Of a stretch of DNA of 42,726 nt, positions 16,736 to 24,636 are shown one piece after another. This stretch comes from Candidatus Scatomonas pullistercoris. GTDB taxonomy: Bacteria > Bacillota > Clostridia > Lachnospirales > Lachnospiraceae. Under the pieces are notes generated by a model. The model did no database searches. It was not told the DNA's origin and was given only the letters and a program-made list of their open reading frames with translations. The translations under genes and the position numbers were made by a program. The DNA is taken from NCBI GenBank assembly GCA_018713515.1, contig DVOO01000016.1, positions 126,659 through 169,384 of the forward strand, given 5' to 3'. The first letter of the stretch is position 1. Every line of letters starts with the position of its first letter.

Positions 16736-18234
16736 TTTTTCTCCTCCTTATTATTTAAAAGCATCTGAACCGCTGATTCCCAACCCTGTATTTTCTTATT
16801 TCTTACCGCTCTTTCCATTTTTACATCGTAATAATCATAAGAGATTGCCCTGTATATCGTATCCGGATCGTAGATGCCCGCCGAAATGCCCGCCAGGTAG
16901 GAGGCTCCGATTACCGACAATTCTTCTGCATCCGGTATTTTTATGCGCACCTCTGAAATATCACTCTGAAACTGCATTAAATAATGATTTCTTGTAGGGC
17001 CGCCATCTACGCAAAGTTCCTGTATTTCAAGACCTGTATCTGCTCTCATTGCCTTTACCACATCGTTAATCTGATACGCAATGCAGTCGCAGGCTGCCTT
17101 CACCAGTTCTTTTTTCCCTGTTGTACGGTTCATACCCGTAATAATCGCCTTTGCGTCGTTCTTCCACCAGGGTGCTCCCAGTCCTGAAAAAGCCGGCACA
17201 ATATAAGTCTCATCTTTTTTATTGGCTTCCAGCGCCAGGGCTTCCGATTCTCCCGCCGAACGGATCAGCCCCATTTCATCCTTCAGCCAGGATATGACTG
17301 CTCCCGTATAATTTATATTTCCTTCCAGAACGTAGGACACCTGTCCGCCGGCTTTCCATGCTATAGAGGTAGATAAACCATGTTTACTGACTGTTTTTTG
17401 TTCTCCTGTATTGAGCATGACGGAGGAACCTGTTCCGTAAGTGGCTTTGATTCCTCCTTTCTTCCTGCAGTTATGGCCAAATAATGCCCCGTGGGAATCC
17501 CCCAGCACGCCGCAGATAGGAATCGGCTTTTTCAGCAGTCCTCCCAGGGTCGTTTCTCCGAAACACGAATCTGAATCGCAGATTTCCGGAAGCATATTCT
17601 TTTCTATCCCAAAATACCGGCAGATTTCTTCATCCCATGTCAGGGTCTCCAGATTAAACAGCTGTGTTCTGCTGGCATTGGAATAATCTGTTTTATGTAC
17701 TTTTCCTTCCGTCAGTTTAAACAAAAGCCAGCTGTCGATCGTTCCAAATGCCGCGCTCCCTTCCCGTATCTTCTGCCGGATCTCCGGCACATTCTCTAAA
17801 AGCCAGGCCAGCTTTGCCGCCGGATAATAGGGAGAAAGCTTTAATCCCGTTTTTTCATAAACTTCCTGCCCGCAGCGGTATGTATCTTCCATTTTTACGC
17901 AGATGTCCTTCGCTCTGTTGCACTGCCAGACAACAGCATCCGCCAGTTCCCTTCCTGTCTTCTTATCCCATACCACGGTTGTTTCTCTCTGGTTTGTAAT
18001 TCCCATACAGGCAATCTGATCCGCGTCAATGGCCGATTTACCAATGACCTCTTTACATGCAGTCAACACATTTTCATAAATTTCCGAGGGATTATGAGAG
18101 ATCCAGCCTTTCTCATTAATAATTTGCCGATGCGGGACATCTGCCCGTCCGATTAATTTCCCGTTCCTGTCAAAAAGGACTGCTTTTGTTCCCTGCGTAC
18201 TCTGATCAACGCCCAAAACATAAAATGTTCTCAT
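16732..18234 (-). CDS. FGGY-family carbohydrate kinase (glycerol/xylulose kinase-like)
   Basis: 500 residues, the standard FGGY length. N-terminal phosphate-binding GVDQSTQGTKAVLFD (about residues 8-22), GITNQRETTVVWDKKTG, PICGVLGDSHGALFG with the likely catalytic Asp, ATYGTGSSVMLNTG, and the FGGY signature region around LCVDGGPTRNHYLMQFQSDI. The closest look is to glycerol kinases, but the operon (transketolase, polyol dehydrogenase) argues for a ketose or polyol substrate. The frame opens 17 codons upstream at a GTG; ATG 18234 is preferred because family members begin a few residues before the GVDQ motif and GAGGGA lies about 11 bases upstream. First gene of the operon. Confidence 0.9.
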   Translation of the reverse strand: MRTFYVLGVDQSTQGTKAVLFDRNGKLIGRADVPHRQIINEKGWISHNPSEIYENVLTACKEVIGKSAIDADQIACMGITNQRETTVVWDKKTGRELADAVVWQCNRAKDICVKMEDTYRCGQEVYEKTGLKLSPYYPAAKLAWLLENVPEIRQKIREGSAAFGTIDSWLLFKLTEGKVHKTDYSNASRTQLFNLETLTWDEEICRYFGIEKNMLPEICDSDSCFGETTLGGLLKKPIPICGVLGDSHGALFGHNCRKKGGIKATYGTGSSVMLNTGEQKTVSKHGLSTSIAWKAGGQVSYVLEGNINYTGAVISWLKDEMGLIRSAGESEALALEANKKDETYIVPAFSGLGAPWWKNDAKAIITGMNRTTGKKELVKAACDCIAYQINDVVKAMRADTGLEIQELCVDGGPTRNHYLMQFQSDISEVRIKIPDAEELSVIGASYLAGISAGIYDPDTIYRAISYDYYDVKMERAVRNKKIQGWESAVQMLLNNKEEKK

Positions 18235-18304
18235 TTTGTTTTGTATCCCTCGCTTTTTGTTGTTTTTTGCTATATTTAAGCTCACTATTTGTTCTTTTAA
18301 GGAA

Positions 18305-18333
18305 ATAATACACTATATCCATGTGAATGTCAA
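18305..18333 (-). promoter_or_regulatory. Sigma-A promoter of the polyol operon
   Basis: On the minus strand a perfect TTGACA (18333-18328), a 17-base spacer and TATTAT (18310-18305). The predicted transcript starts near 18298 and has a leader of about 65 bases before the kinase ATG. Such a near-consensus promoter implies it must be repressed, consistent with the divergent DeoR gene. Confidence 0.85.
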
Positions 18334-18338
18334 CAGTA

Positions 18339-18423
18339 AAATGTTTTATTTTTGTTTTATTTATGTTCTAATAAAAACATTTCAATTCAAAAAAACCTCT
18401 TGTATTGTGAATGAAAACATTTT
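18339..18423. promoter_or_regulatory. Candidate DeoR operator cluster
   Basis: Three related AT-rich boxes lie just upstream of the operon promoter: AAATGTTTTATT (18339-18350), its near inverse AATAAAAACATTT (18370-18382), and GAAAACATTTT (18413-18423). DeoR repressors of sugar operons often bind repeated TGTTTT-like boxes. The repeats are seen directly; binding is inference. Between here and the repeat-like element (18424-18530) I see only AT-rich sequence. Confidence 0.4.
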
Positions 18424-18537
18424 ATAATTTCTATATACATTTCTGTTGTTTAGGTAACTGTAATTTTGTGTGTTATAAAACAAAATTATGTTCTATATAT
18501 TAGAAATACCTTCTCAGAAATTTCCAAATAATAATAT

Positions 18538-18730
18538 GATGCCAGGGTCAAAAGGTCTGAGCCCACATGAGCTTGCTCATCCGTGGGTGAAAGGCCTTGG
18601 GACCCGCCCCGATATAAGCATAAAAGTGGGATGTATATCCCACGATATGCGAATATTGGGGGGATTGTGGGAGTGCGCAGCACGGAACCATCCGCAGGCA
18701 TCCTGGTTGGGGACTTTTGTCCCCAACATC
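18538..18730. repeat. MITE-like structured repeat element with inverted ends and 7-bp flanking duplication
   Basis: The GC-rich element stands out from its AT-rich surroundings. The left end GATGCCAGGGTCAAAAG and the inverted right end GATGTTGGGGACAAAAG agree at 13 of 17 positions. ATAATAT occurs immediately outside both ends (18531-18537 and 18731-18737), like a target duplication. Internally there are strong hairpins: a compound stem with CCCAC/GTGGG and ATGAG/CTCAT (about 18562-18586), GTGGGAT/ATCCCAC (18626-18643), and TTGGGGAC/GTCCCCAA with a TTTT loop (18707-18726). No transposase is encoded. No second copy was noticed in this window. Confidence 0.55.
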
Positions 18731-18762
18731 ATAATATAAAACAGAAAGTAATGGGGACTGTT

Positions 18763-19566
18763 ATGAGAAAGGAACGACATGCGAAAATTATTGAAATTAT
18801 GGAAAATCAAAATGTAATTTCCATCAAAGAGCTGGCTCAGAAGCTGGGCTGTACAGAAATGACCGTGCGGAGAAATCTGGACGAGCTGCAGGCAATGAAT
18901 TTTGTAAAACGTGAACGGGGATATGCTACTTTGCTCAGCACTGCTCAGCCAACGGATTATTATGTGCAAATTCAGGAGAATGCAAGAGAGAAAAAAGCAA
19001 TTGCAGAGATTGCTTTAAAGTTTGTGCATCCAAACGAAAGCATCTGCCTGGATTCCGGCACTACTATTCAGCAGCTGGTTGAACTGCTTCCAAATGACAT
19101 ATCCTTGTCTGTTATCACTCCCAGTTTGACCGCGGCCATGACCCTGTCGAATCATGCATCCGTGCAAATACTTCTTCCGTCTGGTTTTCTGCACCACAGC
19201 AATCGATCCATATTAATTGCCGATCCAGAAAATATGAAGCAGTATAAGACAGACATTGCTTTCCTATCCTGTCGTTCCTTTCGCATTCCCGGCGGAGCTT
19301 TTGAACATTCTCAGACATTGACTGCCACGAAAAAAGCGCTGGCCTCGATTGCCAACAAACGTATTCTTCTGCTGGATTATTCCAAATGGGGAGTAAACTC
19401 TCTCTGCAACTCTGTACGTCTGGATGATCTGGATATAATTATTACCGATAATAAGGCCCCAGAAGAATCTGTAAGTCAGGCTTCCGCCCTGGGAAAGGAA
19501 ATTCTTGTGGTAAATCCGGATACCCGCACAGTTGAAGCACATTATAACCGTTCCGCAGTTTTTTAA
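18763..19566 (+). CDS. DeoR/GlpR-family transcriptional regulator
   Basis: 267 residues. The N-terminal winged helix-turn-helix (SIKELAQKLGCTEMTVRRNLDELQ, within residues about 19-45) is typical DeoR. The C-terminal sensor domain (about 75-230) has CLDSGTT, and LLLDYSKWG in place of the usual DSSK.G. These domains sense phosphorylated sugars made by the pathway they control. It is divergent from the polyol operon and is the likely repressor. The frame is open 60 codons upstream through the repeat element, which I reject as coding; ATG 18763 fits the family N-terminus, and ATG 18751 is a possible alternative. Both have only a modest GGGGA or GAAAG site. The promoter may lie upstream of or inside the repeat. 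Confidence 0.88.
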   Translation: MRKERHAKIIEIMENQNVISIKELAQKLGCTEMTVRRNLDELQAMNFVKRERGYATLLSTAQPTDYYVQIQENAREKKAIAEIALKFVHPNESICLDSGTTIQQLVELLPNDISLSVITPSLTAAMTLSNHASVQILLPSGFLHHSNRSILIADPENMKQYKTDIAFLSCRSFRIPGGAFEHSQTLTATKKALASIANKRILLLDYSKWGVNSLCNSVRLDDLDIIITDNKAPEESVSQASALGKEILVVNPDTRTVEAHYNRSAVF

Positions 19567-19630
19567 AAAGCGCTCCAATATCTGGCGGAAAAAAGAGTTT
19601 TCTTCTTTGTTATTTTTATAACAATTTCTA

Positions 19631-19658
19631 TTGTATTTTTTTGATTTTCTGCTATGAT
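19631..19658 (+). promoter_or_regulatory. Candidate promoter of the thiolase gene
   Basis: TTGTAT (19631-19636), a 16-base spacer and TATGAT (19653-19658), about 50 bases ahead of the start codon in an AT-rich gap. Confidence 0.5.
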
Positions 19659-19707
19659 AAAGATAGTCAGCAAATAACCATTTTATAAAAGTAGGAGGAT
19701 CCATCCA

Positions 19708-20892
19708 ATGGCAAAAAAAATTGTACTGGCCGGCGCCTGCCGGACCGCCATCGGCGTCATGGGCGGAGCTTTAAGCACCACCCCGGCTCCGGAACTGGGA
19801 ACTATCGTGATTAAAGAAGCATTGAAAAGAGCAGGGGTAAAACCGGAGCAGGTGGATATGGTTTACATGGGCTGTGTAATCCAGGCCGGAACGGGCCAGA
19901 ATCCTGCCAGACAGGCAGCCGTCAACGCGGGAATCCCCGTGGAATCCCCCGCCATCACCATCAACGTGCTCTGCGGTTCCGGTCTGGACTGTGTGAACAC
20001 GGCGGCCAGAATGATCCGCGAGGGTGAAGCGGACATCATCGTGGCCGGCGGAATTGAAAACATGTCCATGGCCCCCTATGCCCTGAAAAACGCGCGTTTC
20101 GGCTACCGCATGGGCAACAACCAGATTTACGATACCATGATCACCGATGCTCTGACCGATGCTTTCCACGGCTATCACATGGGCATCACTGCCGAAAATG
20201 TAGCTGAAAAATGGGGGCTTACAAGAGAAGAGCTGGACGCATTCGCGGCAAACAGTCAGCAAAAAGCCTGCGCGGCTATTGCTTCCGGCCGTTTTAAAGA
20301 TGAAATCGTACCTGTGGAAGTAAAGAAGAAAAAAGAGACGGTTATCTTTGATACAGACGAGGGCCCCCGCCAGGGCGTTACGGTGGAAAGCCTTTCCAAA
20401 CTTCGTCCCGCCTTCAAAAAAGACGGCATGGTAACAGCCGGAAATGCTTCCTCCATCAATGACGGCGCAGCCGCCATCGTTGTGATGAGTGAAGAAAAGG
20501 CGCAGGAGCTGGGCGTGAAACCCATGGCTACCTGGGTGGACGGAACTCTGGCCGGCGTAGATCCCGCGATCATGGGCGTCGGTCCCATTGCCGCTACCAA
20601 AAAGCTGTTTGCCAGAACCGGCCTGACAATCCAGGATATGGATCTGGTGGAGGCCAATGAAGCTTTTGCCGCCCAGTCCGTGGCTGTTGCAAGAGATCTG
20701 GAGTTTGATATGAGTAAGGTGAATGTGAACGGCGGAGCTATTGCTCTGGGCCATCCGGTAGGATGCTCCGGCTGCCGTATTCTGGTAACTCTGCTCTATG
20801 AAATGGAAAAACGAAACGCCAGGAAGGGACTGGCTACCCTCTGCGTGGGCGGCGGCATGGGCTGCGCGGCCATTGTGGAAAGAGAAGCGTAA
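19708..20892 (+). CDS. thlA: Acetyl-CoA acetyltransferase (thiolase)
   Basis: 394 residues, the thiolase II length. It condenses two acetyl-CoA to acetoacetyl-CoA, the entry to butyrate or related fermentation, and runs in reverse for degradation. The catalytic residues are Cys89 ([11 protein letters not shown]), His349 (ALGHPVG) and Cys379 (CVGGGMG). [11 protein letters not shown]-like region [18 protein letters not shown] and [11 protein letters not shown] are family hallmarks. Start ATG follows TAGGAGG. Own promoter and a strong terminator make it monocistronic; the rest of a butyrate cluster (hbd, crt, bcd) is not in the window. The symbol thlA is by clostridial usage; atoB is equivalent. 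Confidence 0.95.
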   Translation: MAKKIVLAGACRTAIGVMGGALSTTPAPELGTIVIKEALKRAGVKPEQVDMVYMGCVIQAGTGQNPARQAAVNAGIPVESPAITINVLCGSGLDCVNTAARMIREGEADIIVAGGIENMSMAPYALKNARFGYRMGNNQIYDTMITDALTDAFHGYHMGITAENVAEKWGLTREELDAFAANSQQKACAAIASGRFKDEIVPVEVKKKKETVIFDTDEGPRQGVTVESLSKLRPAFKKDGMVTAGNASSINDGAAAIVVMSEEKAQELGVKPMATWVDGTLAGVDPAIMGVGPIAATKKLFARTGLTIQDMDLVEANEAFAAQSVAVARDLEFDMSKVNVNGGAIALGHPVGCSGCRILVTLLYEMEKRNARKGLATLCVGGGMGCAAIVEREA

Positions 20893-20898
20893 TTGAAG

Positions 20899-20938
20899 AA
20901 AGAGGACAGAGCGCCGTATCGGCCCTGTCCTCTTTTTC
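20899..20938. terminator. Bidirectional terminator between thiolase and metK
   Basis: AAAGAGGACAG (20899-20909) pairs with CTGTCCTCTTT (20925-20935), with an inner GCCG/CGGC. A T run follows on the plus strand and an equivalent run on the minus strand. Confidence 0.9.
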
Positions 20939-20950
20939 TATTGCTCTTTC

Positions 20951-22138
20951 TTACAGATACTTCTTCAGCACCTCTACCTTGTCCAGCTTCTCCCAGGGGA
21001 GATCCAGATCATTTCTTCCGAAATGTCCGTAGGCAGCCGTCTGTTTGTAGATGGGGCGGCGCAGATCCAGCATCTTGATGATGCCGGCCGGGCGCAGGTC
21101 AAAGTTTTCGCGGACAACCTCTGTCAGCTTTTCATCCGACAGCTTTCCGGTTCCAAAGGTTTCCACCTGTACAGAGGTGGGATGTGCCACTCCGATGGCG
21201 TAGGACAGCTGGATCTCACATTTGTCAGCCAGTCCGGCGGCTACCAGATTCTTGGCCACATAGCGGGCCGCGTAGGCGGCAGAGCGGTCCACTTTGGTGC
21301 AGTCCTTTCCGGAGAAAGCGCCGCCGCCGTGGCGGGCGTATCCGCCGTATGTATCCACAATGATCTTACGGCCTGTAAGACCGGAATCTCCGTGGGGTCC
21401 TCCGATTACGAAACGGCCTGTGGGATTGATGAAGAATTTTGTCTCCCCATCGATCATATCCTCCGGCAGAATCGGGTCAAATACATACTTCTTAATATCC
21501 GCATGAATCTGCTCCTGGGAAACCTCCGGTCCGTGCTGGGTGGAAAGTACCACTGCATCCAGGCGGAAGGGCTTTCCGTCCTCATCATACTCCACCGTAA
21601 CCTGGGTTTTTCCGTCGGGTCTTAAATAGGGAAGGGTACCGTTTTTGCGCACCTCCGTCAGCTTCCGGGCCAGCTTGTGAGCCAGCGCGATGGGATAGGG
21701 CATATATTCTTCCGTCTCATTGCAGGCGTATCCGAACATCATACCCTGGTCTCCGGCGCCGATGGCGTCGATATCCTCCTCGGACATGGTATTCTCTTTG
21801 GCCTCCAGAGCCTTGTCAACACCCATGGCGATATCCGTGGACTGCTTGTCGATGGCTGTGATCACCGCGCAGGTCTCCGCGTCAAAGCCGTATTTTCCGC
21901 GGGTGTAGCCGATCTCTGTAACCGTATCCCGCACGATCTGCGGAATATCGATGTTGGCCTTGGAGGTAATCTCTCCCATAACCATCACCACGCCGGTGGT
22001 GGTACAGGTCTCGCAGGCCACACGGCTCATGGGATCCTGGGCTACCAGCGCGTCCAGGATCGCGTCTGAAATTGCGTCGCAGATTTTATCCGGATGTCCC
22101 TCTGTGACAGACTCGGAAGTAAAAAGTCTTTTTTCCAT
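20951..22138 (-). CDS. metK: S-adenosylmethionine synthetase
   Basis: 395 residues, the family length. It makes SAM from methionine and ATP. Hallmarks: [19 protein letters not shown] at the N-terminus (ATP-binding His and Asp), the hexapeptide region [12 protein letters not shown], and the phosphate-binding loop [19 protein letters not shown]. The frame is open 35 codons upstream, but those residues are not conserved and ATG 22138 has AAGGAGAC at 4-5 bases. It sits behind a SAM-I riboswitch and ends at the bidirectional terminator shared with thiolase. Confidence 0.98.
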   Translation of the reverse strand: MEKRLFTSESVTEGHPDKICDAISDAILDALVAQDPMSRVACETCTTTGVVMVMGEITSKANIDIPQIVRDTVTEIGYTRGKYGFDAETCAVITAIDKQSTDIAMGVDKALEAKENTMSEEDIDAIGAGDQGMMFGYACNETEEYMPYPIALAHKLARKLTEVRKNGTLPYLRPDGKTQVTVEYDEDGKPFRLDAVVLSTQHGPEVSQEQIHADIKKYVFDPILPEDMIDGETKFFINPTGRFVIGGPHGDSGLTGRKIIVDTYGGYARHGGGAFSGKDCTKVDRSAAYAARYVAKNLVAAGLADKCEIQLSYAIGVAHPTSVQVETFGTGKLSDEKLTEVVRENFDLRPAGIIKMLDLRRPIYKQTAAYGHFGRNDLDLPWEKLDKVEVLKKYL

Positions 22139-22170
22139 TTTTGTCTCCTTTTCTTCTGTTGCTTTTCTTT

Positions 22171-22207
22171 CTCCGGCATCCCTCCCGGGACGCCGCAACT
22201 GCCGGAG
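22171..22207 (-). other. Hairpin in the metK leader close to the start codon
   Basis: CTCCGGCA and TGCCGGAG (outer arms at 22207-22200 and 22178-22171) form a perfect 8-bp stem about 20 bases upstream of the metK Shine-Dalgarno site. The following sequence is A-rich, not T-rich, so it is not a standard terminator. The function is unknown. Confidence 0.4.
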
Positions 22208-22229
22208 CAGATAATTGTAAACCACATAC

Positions 22230-22371
22230 AAAAATCCCACCACAAGGGGCAGGACATGGCAATAAAGCTGTATCCCCTTATTGTTCGAAATCTTCGCTCA
22301 GGCTGGCACCTTCCATCCATGGGGTTGCCGTGGTTTCACAGGTCCTATGTACCTCCGCCACTCTGAATAAG
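22230..22371 (-). ncRNA. SAM-I (S-box) riboswitch upstream of metK
   Basis: The aptamer spans about 22371-22277 on the minus strand. P1 is CTTATT/AATAAG. The conserved core follows: CAGAGTGGCGGAGG, then GACCTGTGAAACCACGGCAACC, then GGTGCCAGCCTGAGCGA. The 3' strand of P1 extended as ATAAGGGG (22281-22274) can instead pair with CCCCTTGT (22249-22242). Five Ts (22234-22230) lie 7 bases beyond, giving a plausible though imperfect switching platform. In this class SAM binding reduces expression, here of metK. Confidence 0.93.
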
Positions 22372-22406
22372 AGAAAAGCATATAAAATTTTCCGTGCTAC
22401 GCTACT

Positions 22407-22435
22407 AACTTACATCCTTTGCACGCCGCCGTCAA
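22407..22435 (-). promoter_or_regulatory. Promoter of the riboswitch-metK transcript
   Basis: On the minus strand TTGACG (22435-22430), a 17-base spacer and TAAGTT (22412-22407). The predicted start near 22400 is just ahead of riboswitch P1. Confidence 0.6.
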
Positions 22436-22476
22436 GTATAACTTGCCCCCATTAGGACACTGAAGGAAAATTGTCC

Positions 22477-22511
22477 AAAAAACTGCCCCGCTTTTTCAGA
22501 CAGGGCAGTTT
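22477..22511 (-). terminator. Terminator of the BMP-type ABC transporter operon
   Basis: On the minus strand AAACTGCCC (22511-22503) and GGGCAGTTT (22489-22481) form the stem; a T run follows. Confidence 0.85.
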
Positions 22512-22535
22512 CGGATCCTTATATAAAAAATACCG

Positions 22536-23528
22536 TCATCTTTCTTCCCGGAAATAGGACAGTCCCAGACTGGCCGGCGGCTGATTTTCCTTCTTTTTCC
22601 GGAAGCTGGCCACAATCAGCACAAGAATAGTGACCACATAGGGAACCATCTGGATCAGATCCGTCATGTAGCTGGCCACATGGATGCCGAGAACATCCGG
22701 CAGGAACATATACAGCCAGTACAGCATGCCGAAGAGATAGGCGCCCCAGATGGCATTCAGCGGTTTCCAGGTGGTAAAAATAACCAGTGCCACAGCCAGC
22801 CAGCCCAAAGCCTCGATCTGGCTCGTGGTTGCCCAGATCCCCTGACTGTAATCCAGAACATAGTAAAGCCCGCCGATCCCGGAGATTCCGGCTCCGATGC
22901 AGGTGGCCGGATATTTATACCGGATTACCCGCACGCCCGCCGCGTCCGCGGTGCCCGGGTTTTCTCCCACGGCCCTGAGATTCAGACCTGTCCTGGTTTT
23001 CTTCAGGAACAGGTGCAGGATCACGGCCAGGAGGACGGCCGCGTAAACCAGAAATCCATAATTCAGAACGAGACGGCCGAAAACGCCGAAGGTCTGCGTA
23101 ACTCCCGGAAGCTTTGCTGAAAACGCCGCATAGGTGGAAGGTACTGCCGAATAGGTGGCTCCGTCCAGAATCATTACTCCGAAGAAATTCGCAACTCCCT
23201 TTCCAAAGATCGTCAGGGCCAGGCCCGTGACATTCTGGTTCGCCCGGAGGGTGATGGTCAGAAAGCTGAAAATCAGTCCGCCCAGCATGGAGGCGGCAAT
23301 GCAGGCTGTCAGCGCAATCAGAATGCACAGGGCCGGAACCGGATCCGGCGTTGCTGTCTCATAGAAATAAGCGCTGGCAAATCCGGCAAAACCTCCCAGG
23401 TACATGATGCCCGGAACGCCCAGATTCAGATTTCCGGATTTCTCCGTCATGGTTTCTCCCATGGCTCCGAACATGATAATCGTGCCGAAGGGTATGGCAC
23501 GGAGGATCCATGCTATGAGGTTTTCCAT
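22536..23528 (-). CDS. BMP-type (nucleoside) ABC transporter permease, second subunit
   Basis: 330 residues with about 8-9 membrane helices. GETMTEKSGNLNLGVPGIMYLGGF at the N-terminus and LRAVGENPGTADAAGVRVIRYK in the cytoplasmic loop are typical of the YufQ/NupQ-like subunit of guanosine/nucleoside importers. It pairs with the larger permease encoded one base upstream. The short gap (stop at 23530, start at 23528) implies coupling. Start ATG follows AGGAGGTGAAGTAAT. It is the last gene before an intrinsic terminator. Family members with a BMP lipoprotein usually import purine nucleosides. Confidence 0.92.
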   Translation of the reverse strand: MENLIAWILRAIPFGTIIMFGAMGETMTEKSGNLNLGVPGIMYLGGFAGFASAYFYETATPDPVPALCILIALTACIAASMLGGLIFSFLTITLRANQNVTGLALTIFGKGVANFFGVMILDGATYSAVPSTYAAFSAKLPGVTQTFGVFGRLVLNYGFLVYAAVLLAVILHLFLKKTRTGLNLRAVGENPGTADAAGVRVIRYKYPATCIGAGISGIGGLYYVLDYSQGIWATTSQIEALGWLAVALVIFTTWKPLNAIWGAYLFGMLYWLYMFLPDVLGIHVASYMTDLIQMVPYVVTILVLIVASFRKKKENQPPASLGLSYFREER

Positions 23529-23529
23529 A

Positions 23530-24636
23530 TTACTTCACCTCCTTCTGCCGCTTTCCGCGGAATATCAGCCTGAAATTAATAAAGAACTCACTTCCCAGGA
23601 TACAGAACAGAATCACTCCTGTGATTATATCTGAAGCGTAATCGTTAAGGCTGTAGGCGGAAGCGATCTCCGAAGCCCCTCTGGAAAGAAAGATCAGCAG
23701 GAAAGAAATCAGCGCCATATAGAAAGTGTTGAACTTGGCCAGCCAGGCCACAATAATGGCGGTAAAGCCCTGTCCTCCCGCTGTGTTGGTGGATATGGTC
23801 TGATCCCGTCCGGCCACAATCAGAAAACCGGCCAGACCGCATACCGCGCCGGAGATCAGCATGGTCCGGATGCGCACCCATTTCACGTTAATGCCCGCGT
23901 ACCGCGCCGTATTCTCCGACTCGCCCACAACGCTGATCTCATAGCCGTGCTTGGAATATTTCAGATACAGGAACATCAGAACGGTCAGAATGGCCACAAC
24001 CAGAATGTTGATATTGTATCTCTGTCCCAGAAATGCCGGAAACCATCCGGCCTGGGTTCCCATATTTAATTTTCCGAGACTGGAGGCCTGTCCCCGCAGA
24101 ATATTTACAATGCAGGCCACAATGCTGGTTGCCACGTAATTCATCATCAGCGTAAACAGTGTTTCATTGGTGCCCCATTTTGCCCGGAAATAGGCCGGAA
24201 CAAATCCCCACACGGCGCCGGCCGCAATGCTGGTCACAAACATAACCAGGAACAGCACCGGGGTGGGCAGCGTATTGCCGCAGGCCACCATGACCAGCGC
24301 TGTGGCGAGTCCTCCCATCAGAACCTGTCCCTCCGCGCCAATATTCCAGAACCGCATCTTGAAGGCGGGGGCCAGGGCAATCCCGATGCACAGAAGGGTT
24401 ACCAGATCACGCATGGCCCAGGAAAAGCGGACACCGTTCCCGAACGTCCCTCCGAACATAACCTGGTAAACAGACAGGGGATTCAGACCCGTCACAGAAT
24501 ATATAAATATGGCATCAATGACCAGTGCCAGAAGGATCGCGATCACCCGCACCAGAACCTTGCTGCGGAGAGGAGCTCCGTCCCGCTTGACGATCCGTAC
24601 AAGGGGCTCTCTTACCTCTGTTCTTGCCTGGCTCAT
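23530..24636 (-). CDS. BMP-type (nucleoside) ABC transporter permease, first subunit
   Basis: 368 residues, about ten membrane helices, of the YufP/NupP type. It has MRFWNIGAEGQVLMGGLATA (the conserved NIGAEGQ), YEISVVGESENTARYAGINVKWV and a cytoplasmic basic N-terminus. It forms the channel with the other permease. The ATG at 24636 overlaps the TGA of the ATPase gene by four bases (ATGA) and has GGGAGG upstream. An open frame 40 codons farther upstream overlaps the ATPase gene and is not used. Confidence 0.92.
   Translation of the reverse strand: MSQARTEVREPLVRIVKRDGAPLRSKVLVRVIAILLALVIDAIFIYSVTGLNPLSVYQVMFGGTFGNGVRFSWAMRDLVTLLCIGIALAPAFKMRFWNIGAEGQVLMGGLATALVMVACGNTLPTPVLFLVMFVTSIAAGAVWGFVPAYFRAKWGTNETLFTLMMNYVATSIVACIVNILRGQASSLGKLNMGTQAGWFPAFLGQRYNINILVVAILTVLMFLYLKYSKHGYEISVVGESENTARYAGINVKWVRIRTMLISGAVCGLAGFLIVAGRDQTISTNTAGGQGFTAIIVAWLAKFNTFYMALISFLLIFLSRGASEIASAYSLNDYASDIITGVILFCILGSEFFINFRLIFRGKRQKEVK

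Noticed and set aside
18583-18762. N-terminal 60-codon extension of the DeoR gene through the repeat element
   Set aside because: The DeoR family begins at the winged helix, and the extension translates hairpin-rich repeat sequence.
19771-20754. Long open frame on the minus strand inside the thiolase gene
   Set aside because: It is antisense to a complete, conserved thiolase and is rich in His/Gly as expected of a shadow frame.
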